Shown: positions 1 to 7,718 of the stretch, in pieces | How positions within the stretch are numbered: the first letter of the stretch is position 1 | Layout of the letters: every line of letters starts with the position of its first letter | Assembly (NCBI GenBank): GCA_017449065.1 | Contig: JAFSKF010000033.1 | Coordinates: 1-64,000, forward strand | Origin: Bacteroidales bacterium | GTDB taxonomy: Bacteria; Bacteroidota; Bacteroidia; Bacteroidales; UBA3663 | Direction of reading: 5' to 3' | Length of the DNA: 64,000 bases | Notes under the pieces: model-generated | Seen by the model: the letters and a program-made list of their open reading frames with translations, nothing else | Database searches by the model: none | What the model was told of the DNA's origin: nothing | Position numbers and translations under genes: made by a program

Positions 1-931
1 ATGCCCTTATAATACCCGACTCCATGAGGTTTTCAAGCAACTTGGTCAGCGTTCCGCCACTTTTGACATCTATGGCTGTACTAATCTCCTTTTGGGTCAT
101 ACCATAAAACTGACTACCCAATACTTTGACTATATCCACATATCTTTCCTTGCTGGCATAAAGGCCGGCATACACATCCATAAACTCCTGATGTATCTTT
201 TCGTCGGCAAAGAAAATGCGGTCTATATTCTCCGTAATGGTCTGGCTGTTGCGCAACTTGTCGAGATAAAAGGGAACACCTCCCAATGCCATGTAGCAGA
301 TGCACATTTCGTATCGGGAAAGGCGGAATCCGTTTCGCCGGTAATACTTCTGACATTCGGCCAGCGTGAAAGGAGCAAGCTTGATGGTCTCAGTGAGTCG
401 TCCGTGCAAACCTCCGTAATCGCGTATGACATTATCAAGCATCCAACTCGTAGCAGAACCACATACCACAAGAATGATATTTCTCTGGCTGTCTGCCCAC
501 GAGTTCCAGAAATAGCCAAGTTCTGAAATCATCTCGGATGACTGAGGGCCGGCTAACCAAGGCAACTCATCAATAAGAATGACCTTCCGACGGGAGCGTA
601 TGCCTTCAAGCAACTTGCGTAGAAGTAGGAAGGCTTCACGCCAGCATGTAGGTCTTTCTGTTGCAGTGGCATCCAGCCCTGACATTATCAACGAATCATA
701 GAAATGATCCAACTGCAACTTTCGGTAAGTCTCGTAATTCTTGTCCCCGTCTTTTACGTATGTTCCGACGGCAGTAAAGACAATCTTGCTGCCATACACT
801 TCACTGACCAGATAAGACTTGCCAATACGTCTGCGTCCATAGATGGCAACAAACTCGGATTTTTTCGATTTGTACAGGCGTTCGAGTGTGGATATTTCCA
901 CTTCTCTGCCAATGATATTAGGGTACTTCAT
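1..931 (-). CDS. AAA-type ATPase of the DUF234/ATPase_2 kind (partial, C-terminus beyond window)
   Basis: Reading the minus strand from the ATG at 931 gives 310 codons open to the window edge. The N-terminus has the layout of archaeal-type ATPases common in Bacteroidota: an IIGRE motif near residue 6, a Walker A GRRRIGKS at residues 32-39 and a Walker B VILIDELPWL with the acidic pair at 121-122. The last visible residues (TKLLENLMESGIIR) look like the winged-helix segment that follows the ATPase core in this family. Such proteins occur as orphans in high copy in gut and oral Bacteroidota and their physiological role is not established. A -7 promoter box lies 25 bases upstream of the start. 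Nothing links it to the neighbouring integrase except proximity. Family assignment is firm; function is not. Confidence 0.85.
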   Translation of the reverse strand, partial: MKYPNIIGREVEISTLERLYKSKKSEFVAIYGRRRIGKSYLVSEVYGSKIVFTAVGTYVKDGDKNYETYRKLQLDHFYDSLIMSGLDATATERPTCWREAFLLLRKLLEGIRSRRKVILIDELPWLAGPQSSEMISELGYFWNSWADSQRNIILVVCGSATSWMLDNVIRDYGGLHGRLTETIKLAPFTLAECQKYYRRNGFRLSRYEMCICYMALGGVPFYLDKLRNSQTITENIDRIFFADEKIHQEFMDVYAGLYASKERYVDIVKVLGSQFYGMTQKEISTAIDVKSGGTLTKLLENLMESGIIRA

Positions 932-955
932 GCCAAATTGGTTTTTATTGCTCTG

Positions 956-963
956 CAAAAGTA
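956..963 (-). promoter_or_regulatory. Bacteroidota -7 box of the ATPase gene
   Basis: The minus strand reads TACTTTTG, an exact match to the TAnnTTTG -7 consensus, ending 25 bases before the ATPase ATG. A weak GTTG about 22 bases further upstream could serve as the -33 element. Confidence 0.5.
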
Positions 964-997
964 CAAATTTTATTTTAGACTCACGCAACTTTTGCTT

Positions 998-1044
998 AAA
1001 AATCAGCGAAAACAGGAAAATATTTTTAATTTTCGCTGATTTTT
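998..1044 (-). terminator. Perfect 15-bp inverted repeat between two minus-strand genes
   Basis: The arms AAAAATCAGCGAAAA (998-1012) and TTTTCGCTGATTTTT (1030-1044) are exact reverse complements around a 17-base AT-rich loop. The repeat starts 12 bases after the stop codon of the membrane-protein gene and ends about 35 bases upstream of the -7 box of the ATPase gene. A terminator for the former is likely. A binding site for regulation of the ATPase gene is the alternative. Confidence 0.55.
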
Positions 1045-1055
1045 GAACAGTAAAA

Positions 1056-1940
1056 CTACTCAAAATGGAAGTGATAGTCGCCCTTGTCTGGCTCATCTAT
1101 CATGATACTTCCAGTATCGGGCTGGAACTTGAAGTTGCGTATGCTGTCAAGTTCTATGTCCTTCATCACATTGGGAAACATCCTTTTGACAAACATGGCG
1201 CGTACTTCGCCCGTATAGTCTTTCTTGCTGCCCAACCTCTCGGCTATGTTCCAGACAAAGTGCCGCAGGTCAAGGGTAGTCAGGGTGGACTTCAGCCTGA
1301 TGGGTACAGGTACATGTCGCCAGTCGTTGGCCCACATCCTGATAGCATCACATAGCTTTTCCAACTCCTCATTGTCATAGATGTATGGTGACATGGTATG
1401 GGTCACATATTCCATGATAGCTGAGATGGTGTCCTGCCGCCTCTGTTCCTGCTCACGCTGAAACTCCTTGCAACGCAGGACATACAAGTCTGACTGCTCC
1501 ATACTCATCTCTGTCATATCGGAAGCCTCTACTGTCGGTTCTTGCAGTTCCTCATACAAGGGTTCTTGTGCAGATTCGGTTGGAGGAGGAGTTTCCGTTA
1601 TACATTCTTGGACTTGTTCAAGACTCTCATTGCCTGATGAATCTTCTGGTACATCTTCCGCTTTTTGGTCGGTCAGAAGCATGGTTTCTTTTCTTTGACT
1701 TTTCTGCAATTTAAGTGGCACCTCGACCAACACGGACTGGAACAGATAATAGACCGTACCCAACAGTCCGCTGGATATTACAAAGGTTACAAACTTGGCA
1801 AAGTTGTCTTGTCCGAAATCATTGCCCACCTTCAATGACACAAAGAGGGAGATTGTGAGTATGACCAAGCCGGGGCATCCCCACAACAGGCAATAGTCTC
1901 TCATTGCCATGTTTACTGTCTTGCATTTTACGCTGTTCAT
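1056..1940 (-). CDS. Hypothetical protein with two N-terminal membrane segments
   Basis: 294 residues. Two hydrophobic stretches, at roughly residues 15-36 and 50-73, should place the N-terminus in the membrane with a short loop between them. Residues about 85-145 are rich in Glu, Pro and Ser and look disordered. The C-terminal 140 residues (for example MEYVTHTMSPYIYDNEELE and MIDEPDKGDYHFHFE) form a soluble, probably alpha-helical domain that I do not recognise. It is transcribed in the same direction as the integrase and lies 310 bases downstream of it, behind its own promoter. I infer it is cargo of the integrative element. No transposition or mobilisation motif is visible. Confidence 0.7.
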   Translation of the reverse strand: MNSVKCKTVNMAMRDYCLLWGCPGLVILTISLFVSLKVGNDFGQDNFAKFVTFVISSGLLGTVYYLFQSVLVEVPLKLQKSQRKETMLLTDQKAEDVPEDSSGNESLEQVQECITETPPPTESAQEPLYEELQEPTVEASDMTEMSMEQSDLYVLRCKEFQREQEQRRQDTISAIMEYVTHTMSPYIYDNEELEKLCDAIRMWANDWRHVPVPIRLKSTLTTLDLRHFVWNIAERLGSKKDYTGEVRAMFVKRMFPNVMKDIELDSIRNFKFQPDTGSIMIDEPDKGDYHFHFE

Positions 1941-2024
1941 CTTCTATGTTCCTTTCTATATGTTTTGATTTGACTTGTCGGAATTGTCGGTATCTGCCAG
2001 CACTCGGCAGACCGTTTTCCGGTG

Positions 2025-2056
2025 CAAAGTTACTCCGATTATTCCCGACAGCTCAA
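2025..2056 (-). promoter_or_regulatory. Promoter of the membrane-protein gene
   Basis: The minus strand has TAACTTTG at 2025-2032, an exact TAnnTTTG match, with a TTG (2054-2056) 21 bases further upstream. The predicted 5' leader before the ATG at 1940 is about 75-80 bases. Confidence 0.55.
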
Positions 2057-2111
2057 TTTCTTCTCAAAAATCCACTCCGTTTTTACATTAGTTTAGAAAT
2101 CGGTCCTACCG

Positions 2112-2140
2112 AGTATGATTTTAGAACCAATAATCATACT
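2112..2140. repeat. 9-bp inverted repeat with 11-base spacer
   Basis: AGTATGATT (2112-2120) and AATCATACT (2132-2140) are exact reverse complements. The arm length and the position next to a tyrosine recombinase gene resemble a strand-exchange core, but the spacer is longer than the usual 6-8 bases. It could equally be a weak hairpin. Confidence 0.4.
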
Positions 2141-2179
2141 ATAAAGTGTTGAAGGATAAAGACGAAAGGGAAAGAAATA

Positions 2180-2200
2180 GGGAGAGGCAATGCCCCTCCC
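2180..2200 (-). terminator. Hairpin downstream of the integrase
   Basis: GGGAG and GGC pair with GCC and CTCCC around a three-base loop with one internal mismatch. It lies 50 bases after the integrase stop codon and is followed on the minus strand by a pyrimidine-rich tract rather than a clean T-run. Confidence 0.5.
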
Positions 2201-2250
2201 CACAGATGATACATATATAAAAGGTGTCCGATAGAACAAGATGTAGGTCG

Positions 2251-3396
2251 TTATTGCCCCACGACCTTTAGTTGCACCGTATTTACTGGTCTAAGGGTGA
2301 TACGGTTTACCGACTCGCGCTTGCTCTCGTCTGCCATGTTCGCATAGATCTGCGTGGTCGATACATTCTTGTGACCCAACATGTGCTGGACGGTATAGAC
2401 GCTCGTACCAGCATCCACCTGCAACGAACCGAATGTATGTCTGCTGCAATGGAAAGAAATCTTCTTGGTGATGCCAGCGGCTTTCAGCCAGTTCTTCAAG
2501 GGTGTCTGCGTGAGTTTGTCCGTGAAGCCTGTAAATACGATACCAGTTCCACGCTCACCTATCAGTTCAAGTGCCTCGTCACTGATTGGATTGTTCACCA
2601 GTTCCTTTGTCTTCTGCATTCGAAGTGTTACATACATTCCACCATCGCCGTAGGGCTGGATGTTCTCCCATGTGAGTTGCTTGATGTCACTCTTTCGTAG
2701 TCCTGTCAGACAGGCAAAGAGGAAAGCAGTCTTTAGAATGGGATAATCGCAAGGCGTGTTTGCCAACTTGACAAGTTCATCTTTCGACAGATGTTCCTTT
2801 TCCGTTGGGATGGTGTCAATACGCTCCAAGAAACCATTTGGGTTCTCCATAATCTTATGTTCCCTATAGGCGGTATGGAGTACGGCACGGAAGGTTGCCC
2901 AATAGCCAGCCACGCTGTTGATGTGTAGCTTGTGCTCTGTGTGAATGGTCTGAGGTGCGGTCATCAGGTACTCACGGAACTTGTTGCACAGGTCAACGTT
3001 GATTTCATCGAAACGACACTTGTCGTTACAGAATCGAGCGAAATGCTTATAGACGTGCTGCCACTTGCAGTTCTTCTTATCTGCCTTCTGCTTGAAGTAG
3101 GCAAGGAAATCACCCTTCATCTTTTCCTTGTCAAAAAAGTCGTACCTCTCATTGACTATGGACTCATAGCGGCGGCAGCGGAGGGCTTCTGCCTTCTCAC
3201 GCATACGGTCGTTGTAGTCCTTCTCTCTTTGGGACTTCGGCGTGGCATAAATGTAGATGCCAAGGGATTCATGGCGCATGACCTTCATGGTGGACTCATC
3301 ACGATAACCGGGATAATAGTCGAGATAGAAGGATAGCTGTTCTCCACCTTTGATTTTCCGTGTGCGGAGTGTCACGGTCTTGCAGATGTTACTCAT
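2251..3396 (-). CDS. Tyrosine recombinase / site-specific integrase
   Basis: 381 residues from the ATG at 3396, chosen because the longer reading frame begins with TTG at 3492 and AAGGAT lies just before this ATG; another ATG at 3471 is possible. Residues about 1-105 form the N-terminal arm-binding-type domain and 106-195 the SAM-like core-binding domain. The catalytic domain follows with an intact active set: R234 (TGLRKSD), a Lys around 262-264, H316 and R319 (HCSRH), H342 (LGHKN) and the nucleophile Y351 (TQIYANM). It should cut and rejoin DNA at attachment sites of the surrounding element. The helix-turn-helix gene lies immediately upstream on the same strand, a common integrase-regulator pairing in Bacteroidota elements. 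The enzyme looks functional. Confidence 0.92.
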   Translation of the reverse strand: MSNICKTVTLRTRKIKGGEQLSFYLDYYPGYRDESTMKVMRHESLGIYIYATPKSQREKDYNDRMREKAEALRCRRYESIVNERYDFFDKEKMKGDFLAYFKQKADKKNCKWQHVYKHFARFCNDKCRFDEINVDLCNKFREYLMTAPQTIHTEHKLHINSVAGYWATFRAVLHTAYREHKIMENPNGFLERIDTIPTEKEHLSKDELVKLANTPCDYPILKTAFLFACLTGLRKSDIKQLTWENIQPYGDGGMYVTLRMQKTKELVNNPISDEALELIGERGTGIVFTGFTDKLTQTPLKNWLKAAGITKKISFHCSRHTFGSLQVDAGTSVYTVQHMLGHKNVSTTQIYANMADESKRESVNRITLRPVNTVQLKVVGQ

Positions 3397-3525
3397 AATA
3401 GTATCCTTATTATTGTTTGTAATCATGGTGAGGTGTTTCCTCACGAGTGCAAAGGAACTCAATGATGCCATGCTGATTCCGATTATTTCCAATAATCAAC
3501 GAATAATCTGTCAGTATGGTAGAAA

Positions 3526-4497
3526 TCAGAATCCAACAGCCATCATTCCCAAGGTTTTTCGTTCCTCCATCACTCTCTCCACATCGGATCGGAGCAGAAG
3601 ATTCAGCCGTCCAACCTTTGTCTTCTCAATGTGCTTTACCTTGACGATGTGGCAGATGTTGGCCTTGGTCAGCCCATAGAGTTGCTGAACCTGTTCAACG
3701 GTATAATAGTTCTCACCCTCCAACAAGTCTGTTCGGCGCAATTCATCAAAGTGGCTTTGCGAGTAGTAGGTGTGTCCGTATTCACGTTTGCTGGGTATCT
3801 TGTGGCGATGTGCATAGGAGCGGACTGCCGTGAGGTTGATGCCATAACGGTCTGCTACCTCTTGGGGTGTAAGCCAATCGACAATGGCATCAAGGTCAAT
3901 GGGAGTCCCAAAGACAGCATCAATATGTTTCTTGCTGTAGTAGTTGCGTCCTGCGATTCGGCACATGGGAATCTGATGCCGTTTGGCAGAGGCATATAAC
4001 CACGATTGTTTGACCTTGTAGGTCTGCATCACTTCCTCGCCAGAGTAGTATTCGAGGACTTCATCAGAGTTTGAGGAAGTAGGTTGATTCTTCTGCTTCT
4101 TGTCACCAACAGATGCCTTTTTCTTTGAAGTTTCTTTCATTGGCTTCGTACAAGGAAGTACACGGTTATAGGGGTTAGCCGCAAACATCTTCTCGATGTC
4201 GCTCCTGCGGACGAGAGCCATGCGACTACTCAACCGTGAAGCAGGCAACTTCCCTTGTTCAACGAGTTTATAGACATACTGACGGGTACAGCCTAAAAGG
4301 ATGGCTGCTTTGGAAAAGGTAAGGTACTCCTGCTGTTGGAGTTCCATCACTGGTTCAACTGCCCGAAGAAATTCCCTTTGTTTTTTCTTCTTGGCTTCCT
4401 TTGCTGCCGTGGCACATTCCTCGGAGCAATACTTCTGCATTCCGCTGTTCGAGGTGAAAACCTTACCACAATAAGCACATTTTCTGGTCTTTGTCAT
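3526..4497 (-). CDS. Zinc-ribbon protein with four excisionase/MerR-like helix-turn-helix units
   Basis: 323 residues. A small zinc-binding knuckle opens the protein (CAYCGKVF followed by CSEEC near residues 8-28). Four similar segments of about 50 residues follow, at roughly 55-105, 147-195, 206-255 and 260-310. Each has an (E)xLTxxEAA/VADRYGI-like helix-turn-helix and ends with a short wing and a SxxHIDxxF/RRSDIEKMF-like helix, as in excisionase-type HTH_17 domains. One or two such units are usual; four in tandem plus a zinc knuckle is notable. A Lys/Ser/Gln-rich linker separates unit 1 from unit 2. The integrase lies downstream on the same strand. I infer a DNA-binding protein controlling excision or transcription of the element; the TGTCA cluster upstream is a candidate target. 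Confidence 0.8.
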   Translation of the reverse strand: MTKTRKCAYCGKVFTSNSGMQKYCSEECATAAKEAKKKKQREFLRAVEPVMELQQQEYLTFSKAAILLGCTRQYVYKLVEQGKLPASRLSSRMALVRRSDIEKMFAANPYNRVLPCTKPMKETSKKKASVGDKKQKNQPTSSNSDEVLEYYSGEEVMQTYKVKQSWLYASAKRHQIPMCRIAGRNYYSKKHIDAVFGTPIDLDAIVDWLTPQEVADRYGINLTAVRSYAHRHKIPSKREYGHTYYSQSHFDELRRTDLLEGENYYTVEQVQQLYGLTKANICHIVKVKHIEKTKVGRLNLLLRSDVERVMEERKTLGMMAVGF

Positions 4498-4845
4498 GCT
4501 TGCGATATTTATGGGTTCAACATTTCTTTTGTTGTACCTCTCCGCAATTCATCACAGGTAAACCATTGACATCATTTGTCATCTTTTGTCACGATGTTTC
4601 TTTTCTCAAAATCGGAGTGGGATTCTGTCATCTGCCGTAACCTGTCAGAAACCCTTGTCAACTCCGTTCACGATGTGGCAAAAATAAAGCCCCGTAAATT
4701 CCCTGCGGTAGAAATACGTTGCAAATTTATAGGGAATTTCCGAAGCGACCAAAAACAGCTTTCGAAGTGTTAAAATCTAAAAGTGTCTGTATTCCAGCGA
4801 TTTAAGTCTGGTTAGTTTTCGTTATTCATGGTAGTTTAGGAGTCT
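4498..4845. other. Non-coding spacer upstream of the HTH protein, possible element boundary
   Basis: 348 bases with no convincing gene. It contains six TGTCA pentamers (4567-4660) and a 9-bp inverted repeat, AAATTCCCT (4696-4704) and AGGGAATTT (4731-4739). It ends at the abrupt 3' end of the BspA-like gene, which could mark the edge of an insertion. Confidence 0.5.
4567..4660. repeat. Cluster of six TGTCA motifs (candidate iterons/operators)
   Basis: TGTCA occurs on the plus strand at 4577, 4587, 4626, 4643 and 4656 and on the minus strand at 4567-4571. Three copies extend to TTGTCA and two to TGTCATC. Six copies in about 95 bases is far above the roughly 0.2 expected by chance on both strands. 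They precede the start of the four-HTH protein by 70-163 bases, a plausible place for autoregulatory or excisionase binding. Confidence 0.5.
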
Positions 4846-6192
4846 CTAAATACAACGCCAAAATGTAAGGGTACCTATACTTATTACATTATTAGGAATC
4901 GACATTGATGAAAGACCTATACGATCACAAAATGCGTCATTTTCAATTCTTATCACATTGTCTGGGATAACCGTATTTTGACAACCCAAAATCAATGAGT
5001 TACTTTCAGTATGAATAATTGCATTACAATTGTTTCTGGAATCATATATAGGGTTATCTTCTGCAACTACTATTGATTCCAAACTTGTTAAGCCATTTGT
5101 CGCAAAAGCTGAATAAACAGAAGAATAAAAGTTTTCTCTATTGTCTGCGTTACTACCTAAATAGATAGACTTTAAACCCGAACAACCTTCAAACGTCCGT
5201 TGCCCCAAGTCTATTACGCTATTGGGTATTATAATAGAATCAAGGCTTGAACAACCGACAAAGGCAAATTCGCCAATAGTTGTTACATTATTGCCGATGG
5301 TGCATGATGTCATTTCTGTGCAAACTGAAAAAAAATAATTCCCTATTCTTGTCACGGAATCACCCAAAGTAAACTCTTTGACATGTTTACCAAATATGTC
5401 TTTCATATAGATATGATTACTACCAGCAATTGCGTCAGAGTTAAGTGTGACATTAAATAAACTATCGCAACCATTAAATACAGTTTCTACGCTCTTTACA
5501 CTATGGGGAATAGAGACAGATTGCAAGCTCATGCAGCCAGAAAAAGCATAATTACCAATTGTTGTCACACCATTGGGAATAGCAATAGATTGCAAGTTCT
5601 TGCAGCTGGAAAAAGCATAATTACCGATAGTTGTCACACTATTGGGTATAGAAACAGATTGCAAACTTATGCAGTTAGAAAAAGCGTAATTACTAATACT
5701 TGTCACACTCTCTGGAATTTCCAAATTTATAATTTCTGTGTTCTCATCGCTATATAAACGAGCATATCCCATTTCTGCTATGCCCTCCTCCATATTAAAA
5801 AAACGAACATATCCAAAAGGATTATCCTTGAATGATACTTTACACCATGAACCAATGTTAGGAACGACAACTTTTTGAAGGTTCTCGCAGCCATAGAACG
5901 CGTCGTTTCCAATGTCTAACAAACTATTTGGAAAAGTAATAGAAGTAATTCTAGAACAACCTTGGAAAGCGTATGCCCCAATCTTGGTCACATCATAAAC
6001 GGTTCCCGTATAAGTTACTTTTTCCGGTATTACAATGCTACCTCTATAAGCGTTTTTATTGTCTGTATATGTAACCTCTGCTGTTTTTGTTTCGCTATCC
6101 AGCAAATAATAAATACCCTCAATTCTGACTCCATTAGCCCATAAATTTATAGTAAAGACGATGAAGATAAGGGATAAAAGATTTTTTTTCAT
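4846..6192 (-). CDS. BspA-like leucine-rich-repeat surface protein, probably 3'-truncated
   Basis: 448 residues beginning with a signal peptide (hydrophobic core at residues 4-17, probable cleavage after WA at 18-19). From about residue 50 the protein is built of 23-residue LRR_5 repeats of the form IPxSVTxIGxYAFxxCxxLxSV, the repeat type of BspA and related adhesins. The final repeat stops after TFWRCI, inside the AFxxC segment and without a capping or type IX sorting domain. The end lies next to the spacer bordering the integrase module. I infer the gene has lost its 3' end by insertion or frameshift, though a naturally short version cannot be excluded. If exported it would lack an obvious surface anchor. 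Confidence 0.8.
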   Translation of the reverse strand: MKKNLLSLIFIVFTINLWANGVRIEGIYYLLDSETKTAEVTYTDNKNAYRGSIVIPEKVTYTGTVYDVTKIGAYAFQGCSRITSITFPNSLLDIGNDAFYGCENLQKVVVPNIGSWCKVSFKDNPFGYVRFFNMEEGIAEMGYARLYSDENTEIINLEIPESVTSISNYAFSNCISLQSVSIPNSVTTIGNYAFSSCKNLQSIAIPNGVTTIGNYAFSGCMSLQSVSIPHSVKSVETVFNGCDSLFNVTLNSDAIAGSNHIYMKDIFGKHVKEFTLGDSVTRIGNYFFSVCTEMTSCTIGNNVTTIGEFAFVGCSSLDSIIIPNSVIDLGQRTFEGCSGLKSIYLGSNADNRENFYSSVYSAFATNGLTSLESIVVAEDNPIYDSRNNCNAIIHTESNSLILGCQNTVIPDNVIRIENDAFCDRIGLSSMSIPNNVISIGTLTFWRCI

Positions 6193-6530
6193 AGTTTTAA
6201 AAAGAAAAGGACGGAACTGCTTTTTGCTTTTCCGTTCTGTAGGCTACCGCCAAGTGGCCCAATAGTAGAAAAGCAGCATGCAGCTCACGCCCAAAAGAAG
6301 CGTGAACTCCTGTCGCTTGTTCTCACTATTAAAATATTGGCGGTATTCACAGAACGAGAACAAGGACCTAAGTCCATGTATATTGAAATGCTGAAGCAGA
6401 AACGTCGGGTTAATACTGAAAGTTCAGATTGGAGACCTCAAGCACAGAAGCTTGAAAGAATCTCCTGATGTAGGGCGACGTTTCGCCAGAAAGAACAGGT
6501 TATGTCATAGGCATTTTGTTTGTTAGTTAT

Positions 6531-6618
6531 AAAAAATTTGCGGCTCAGTTAAGAAAATATTTTTTCTCAGTTAGGGAACAAATTTTCTTTGGCCAGAAAA
6601 AAAATCTCTCAGTGGAAA
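6531..6618 (-). repeat. Degenerate 22-bp tandem units (second copy at 31855-31942)
   Basis: On the minus strand two clear 22-base units occupy 6574-6553 (starting CTAACTGAGAAAA) and 6552-6531 (starting TTAACTGAGCCGCAAA). Two weaker units lie upstream, one of them containing CCACTGAG. The 42 bases 6533-6574 match 31877-31918 on the plus strand at 35 of 42 positions, including the shared ACTGRGCCGCAAATTTT, so this is one repeat family at two loci. Confidence 0.7.
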
Positions 6619-6847
6619 TAATTTCTTTCATCAGAAAAATAATTACATTCCGCCGCAAAAATACAGATAATTTTTAGAACTGCCAAATTTTTTGCCAAAA
6701 AACGATTGAATGGACATAATGGATACTATTTTTTGAATCATTTGCACCATTCTGAGAAACACAACTATTATGAAGAGGAAATGTGCTTTCCCCTATTTTT
6801 TATTTCCTGTTTCGGTATCTTTTTTCTTTTCCTTCGTACCATTTTAT

Positions 6848-6931
6848 GTTTCCGGTCGTGAAACATATGTTTCAGCACCGAGTACATATGTTTCCGCACT
6901 GGAAACATATGTGCCACGCCCGGAAACATAA
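6848..6931. repeat. Four 21-bp tandem units built on GTTTCC...GGAAACATAT
   Basis: Units start at 6848, 6869, 6890 and 6911. Each is exactly 21 bases and follows GTTTCcgcacygGAAACATAT with substitutions. The unit is itself a dyad (GTTTCC/GGAAAC), and each of the three junctions between units contains ACATATGT or ATATGT. The array is bracketed by an exact 15-bp inverted repeat (6841-6855 and 6920-6934, ATTTTATGTTTCCGG). Confidence 0.8.
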
Positions 6932-7101
6932 AATATATCACTATGGAATTAAATTTATTTCCCCATCGAACTTGATGCGATATAGGATTACGCTTTTTTC
7001 TTTAACCAAGAGCCAGCGTAGAACAAAAGCATCAAAGTGCTACACGAATCTGTCAAACCATCGGACAAAAGCCTCTGCAAGGCAGAATAACCGGTTGCTT
7101 G

Positions 7102-7133
7102 TTTGTTTATATAGAGGATTTTGCATACCTTTG
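7102..7133 (+). promoter_or_regulatory. msrA promoter
   Basis: TTTG at 7102-7105, a 20-base spacer and TACCTTTG at 7126-7133: a full match to the Bacteroidota consensus. The predicted leader before the msrA ATG at 7197 is about 60 bases. Confidence 0.8.
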
Positions 7134-7196
7134 CACCCAAAATTCACAAAAAACTTTGCGATTATCAATAGGATTTGTTTCTTTAAAACCAAAATT

Positions 7197-7712
7197 ATGA
7201 AAATCAAAGACATTTACCTCGCAGGAGGATGTTTCTGGGGAACAGAACAGTATTTCAAACAGATTGAAGGAGTGCTTGAAACAGAAGTCGGCTTTGCCAA
7301 CGGACATACCGAGAATCCGACGTATAAGGAAGTATATACCGACCAGACAGGCCATGCTGAAACCGTACACGTCCGGTATGATGCTGATGTGGCAGATCTG
7401 GAATTTCTGCTTCAGATGTTTTTCAAGGCTATCGATCCCACCAGCGTGAACAAACAAGGTCACGACGAGGGAACCCGCTATCGCACCGGCATCTACTATA
7501 CCGATGCCGCCGACTTACCCGTCATCAATAAGGTGTATGAGGAAGAACAGGCGAAATACGCCCTCCCCTTAGCCGTAGAAAAGCAACCCCTCGACAAATT
7601 CTATACTGCCGAAGAGTATCATCAGGATTACCTCGACAAGCATCCCGACGGCTATTGCCATCTGCCGCTTGAGTTGTTTGAGTTTGCCAGAAGGGCCCGG
7701 AGGAAGAAATAA
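7197..7712 (+). CDS. msrA: Peptide-methionine (S)-S-oxide reductase MsrA
   Basis: 171 residues from the ATG at 7197; the frame is open further upstream, but those codons lie across the promoter and a repeat array and look non-coding. GGCFWG near the N-terminus carries the catalytic Cys12. The YTDQTGHAETVHVRYD and GTRYRTGIYY blocks and the C-terminal GYCHL with Cys154, a candidate resolving cysteine, are typical. The enzyme reduces S-epimers of methionine sulfoxide in proteins using thioredoxin, repairing oxidative damage in the cytoplasm. There is no fused MsrB domain. It is a single-gene transcription unit with its own promoter and terminator. Confidence 0.95.
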   Translation: MKIKDIYLAGGCFWGTEQYFKQIEGVLETEVGFANGHTENPTYKEVYTDQTGHAETVHVRYDADVADLEFLLQMFFKAIDPTSVNKQGHDEGTRYRTGIYYTDAADLPVINKVYEEEQAKYALPLAVEKQPLDKFYTAEEYHQDYLDKHPDGYCHLPLELFEFARRARRKK

Positions 7713-7718
7713 AAAAGA

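Larger units (their letters stand above)
1941..2250. other. Non-coding spacer between integrase and membrane protein
   Basis: 310 bases without a convincing ORF. It holds a promoter for the membrane-protein gene (2025-2056), a 9-bp inverted repeat (2112-2140) and a GC-rich hairpin behind the integrase (2180-2200). As the spacer just 3' of the integrase it is a candidate location for an attachment site, but no matching direct repeat was found in the window. Confidence 0.5.
6193..7101. other. Long non-coding region with two tandem-repeat arrays
   Basis: About 0.9 kb without a supported gene. The minus strand is open from 6423 to 6244 and its conceptual tail (LLLGVSCMLLFYYWATWR) resembles a membrane segment, but there is no usable start codon in the frame, so it is at most a gene remnant. 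Positions 6520-6720 are very AT-rich and contain degenerate 22-bp units; 6848-6931 contain a 21-bp tandem repeat. A frame open from 6783 into msrA is not supported as coding because it crosses these repeats and the msrA promoter. Confidence 0.5.

Noticed and set aside
6848-6931. CRISPR-like array
   Set aside because: The 21-bp units are directly adjacent with no spacers, and no cas genes are in the window.
6783-7196. Open frame extending msrA by 138 codons at the N-terminus
   Set aside because: It crosses the 21-bp repeat array and the consensus msrA promoter, and MsrA proteins start at the GCFWG region. The ATG at 7197 is the natural start.
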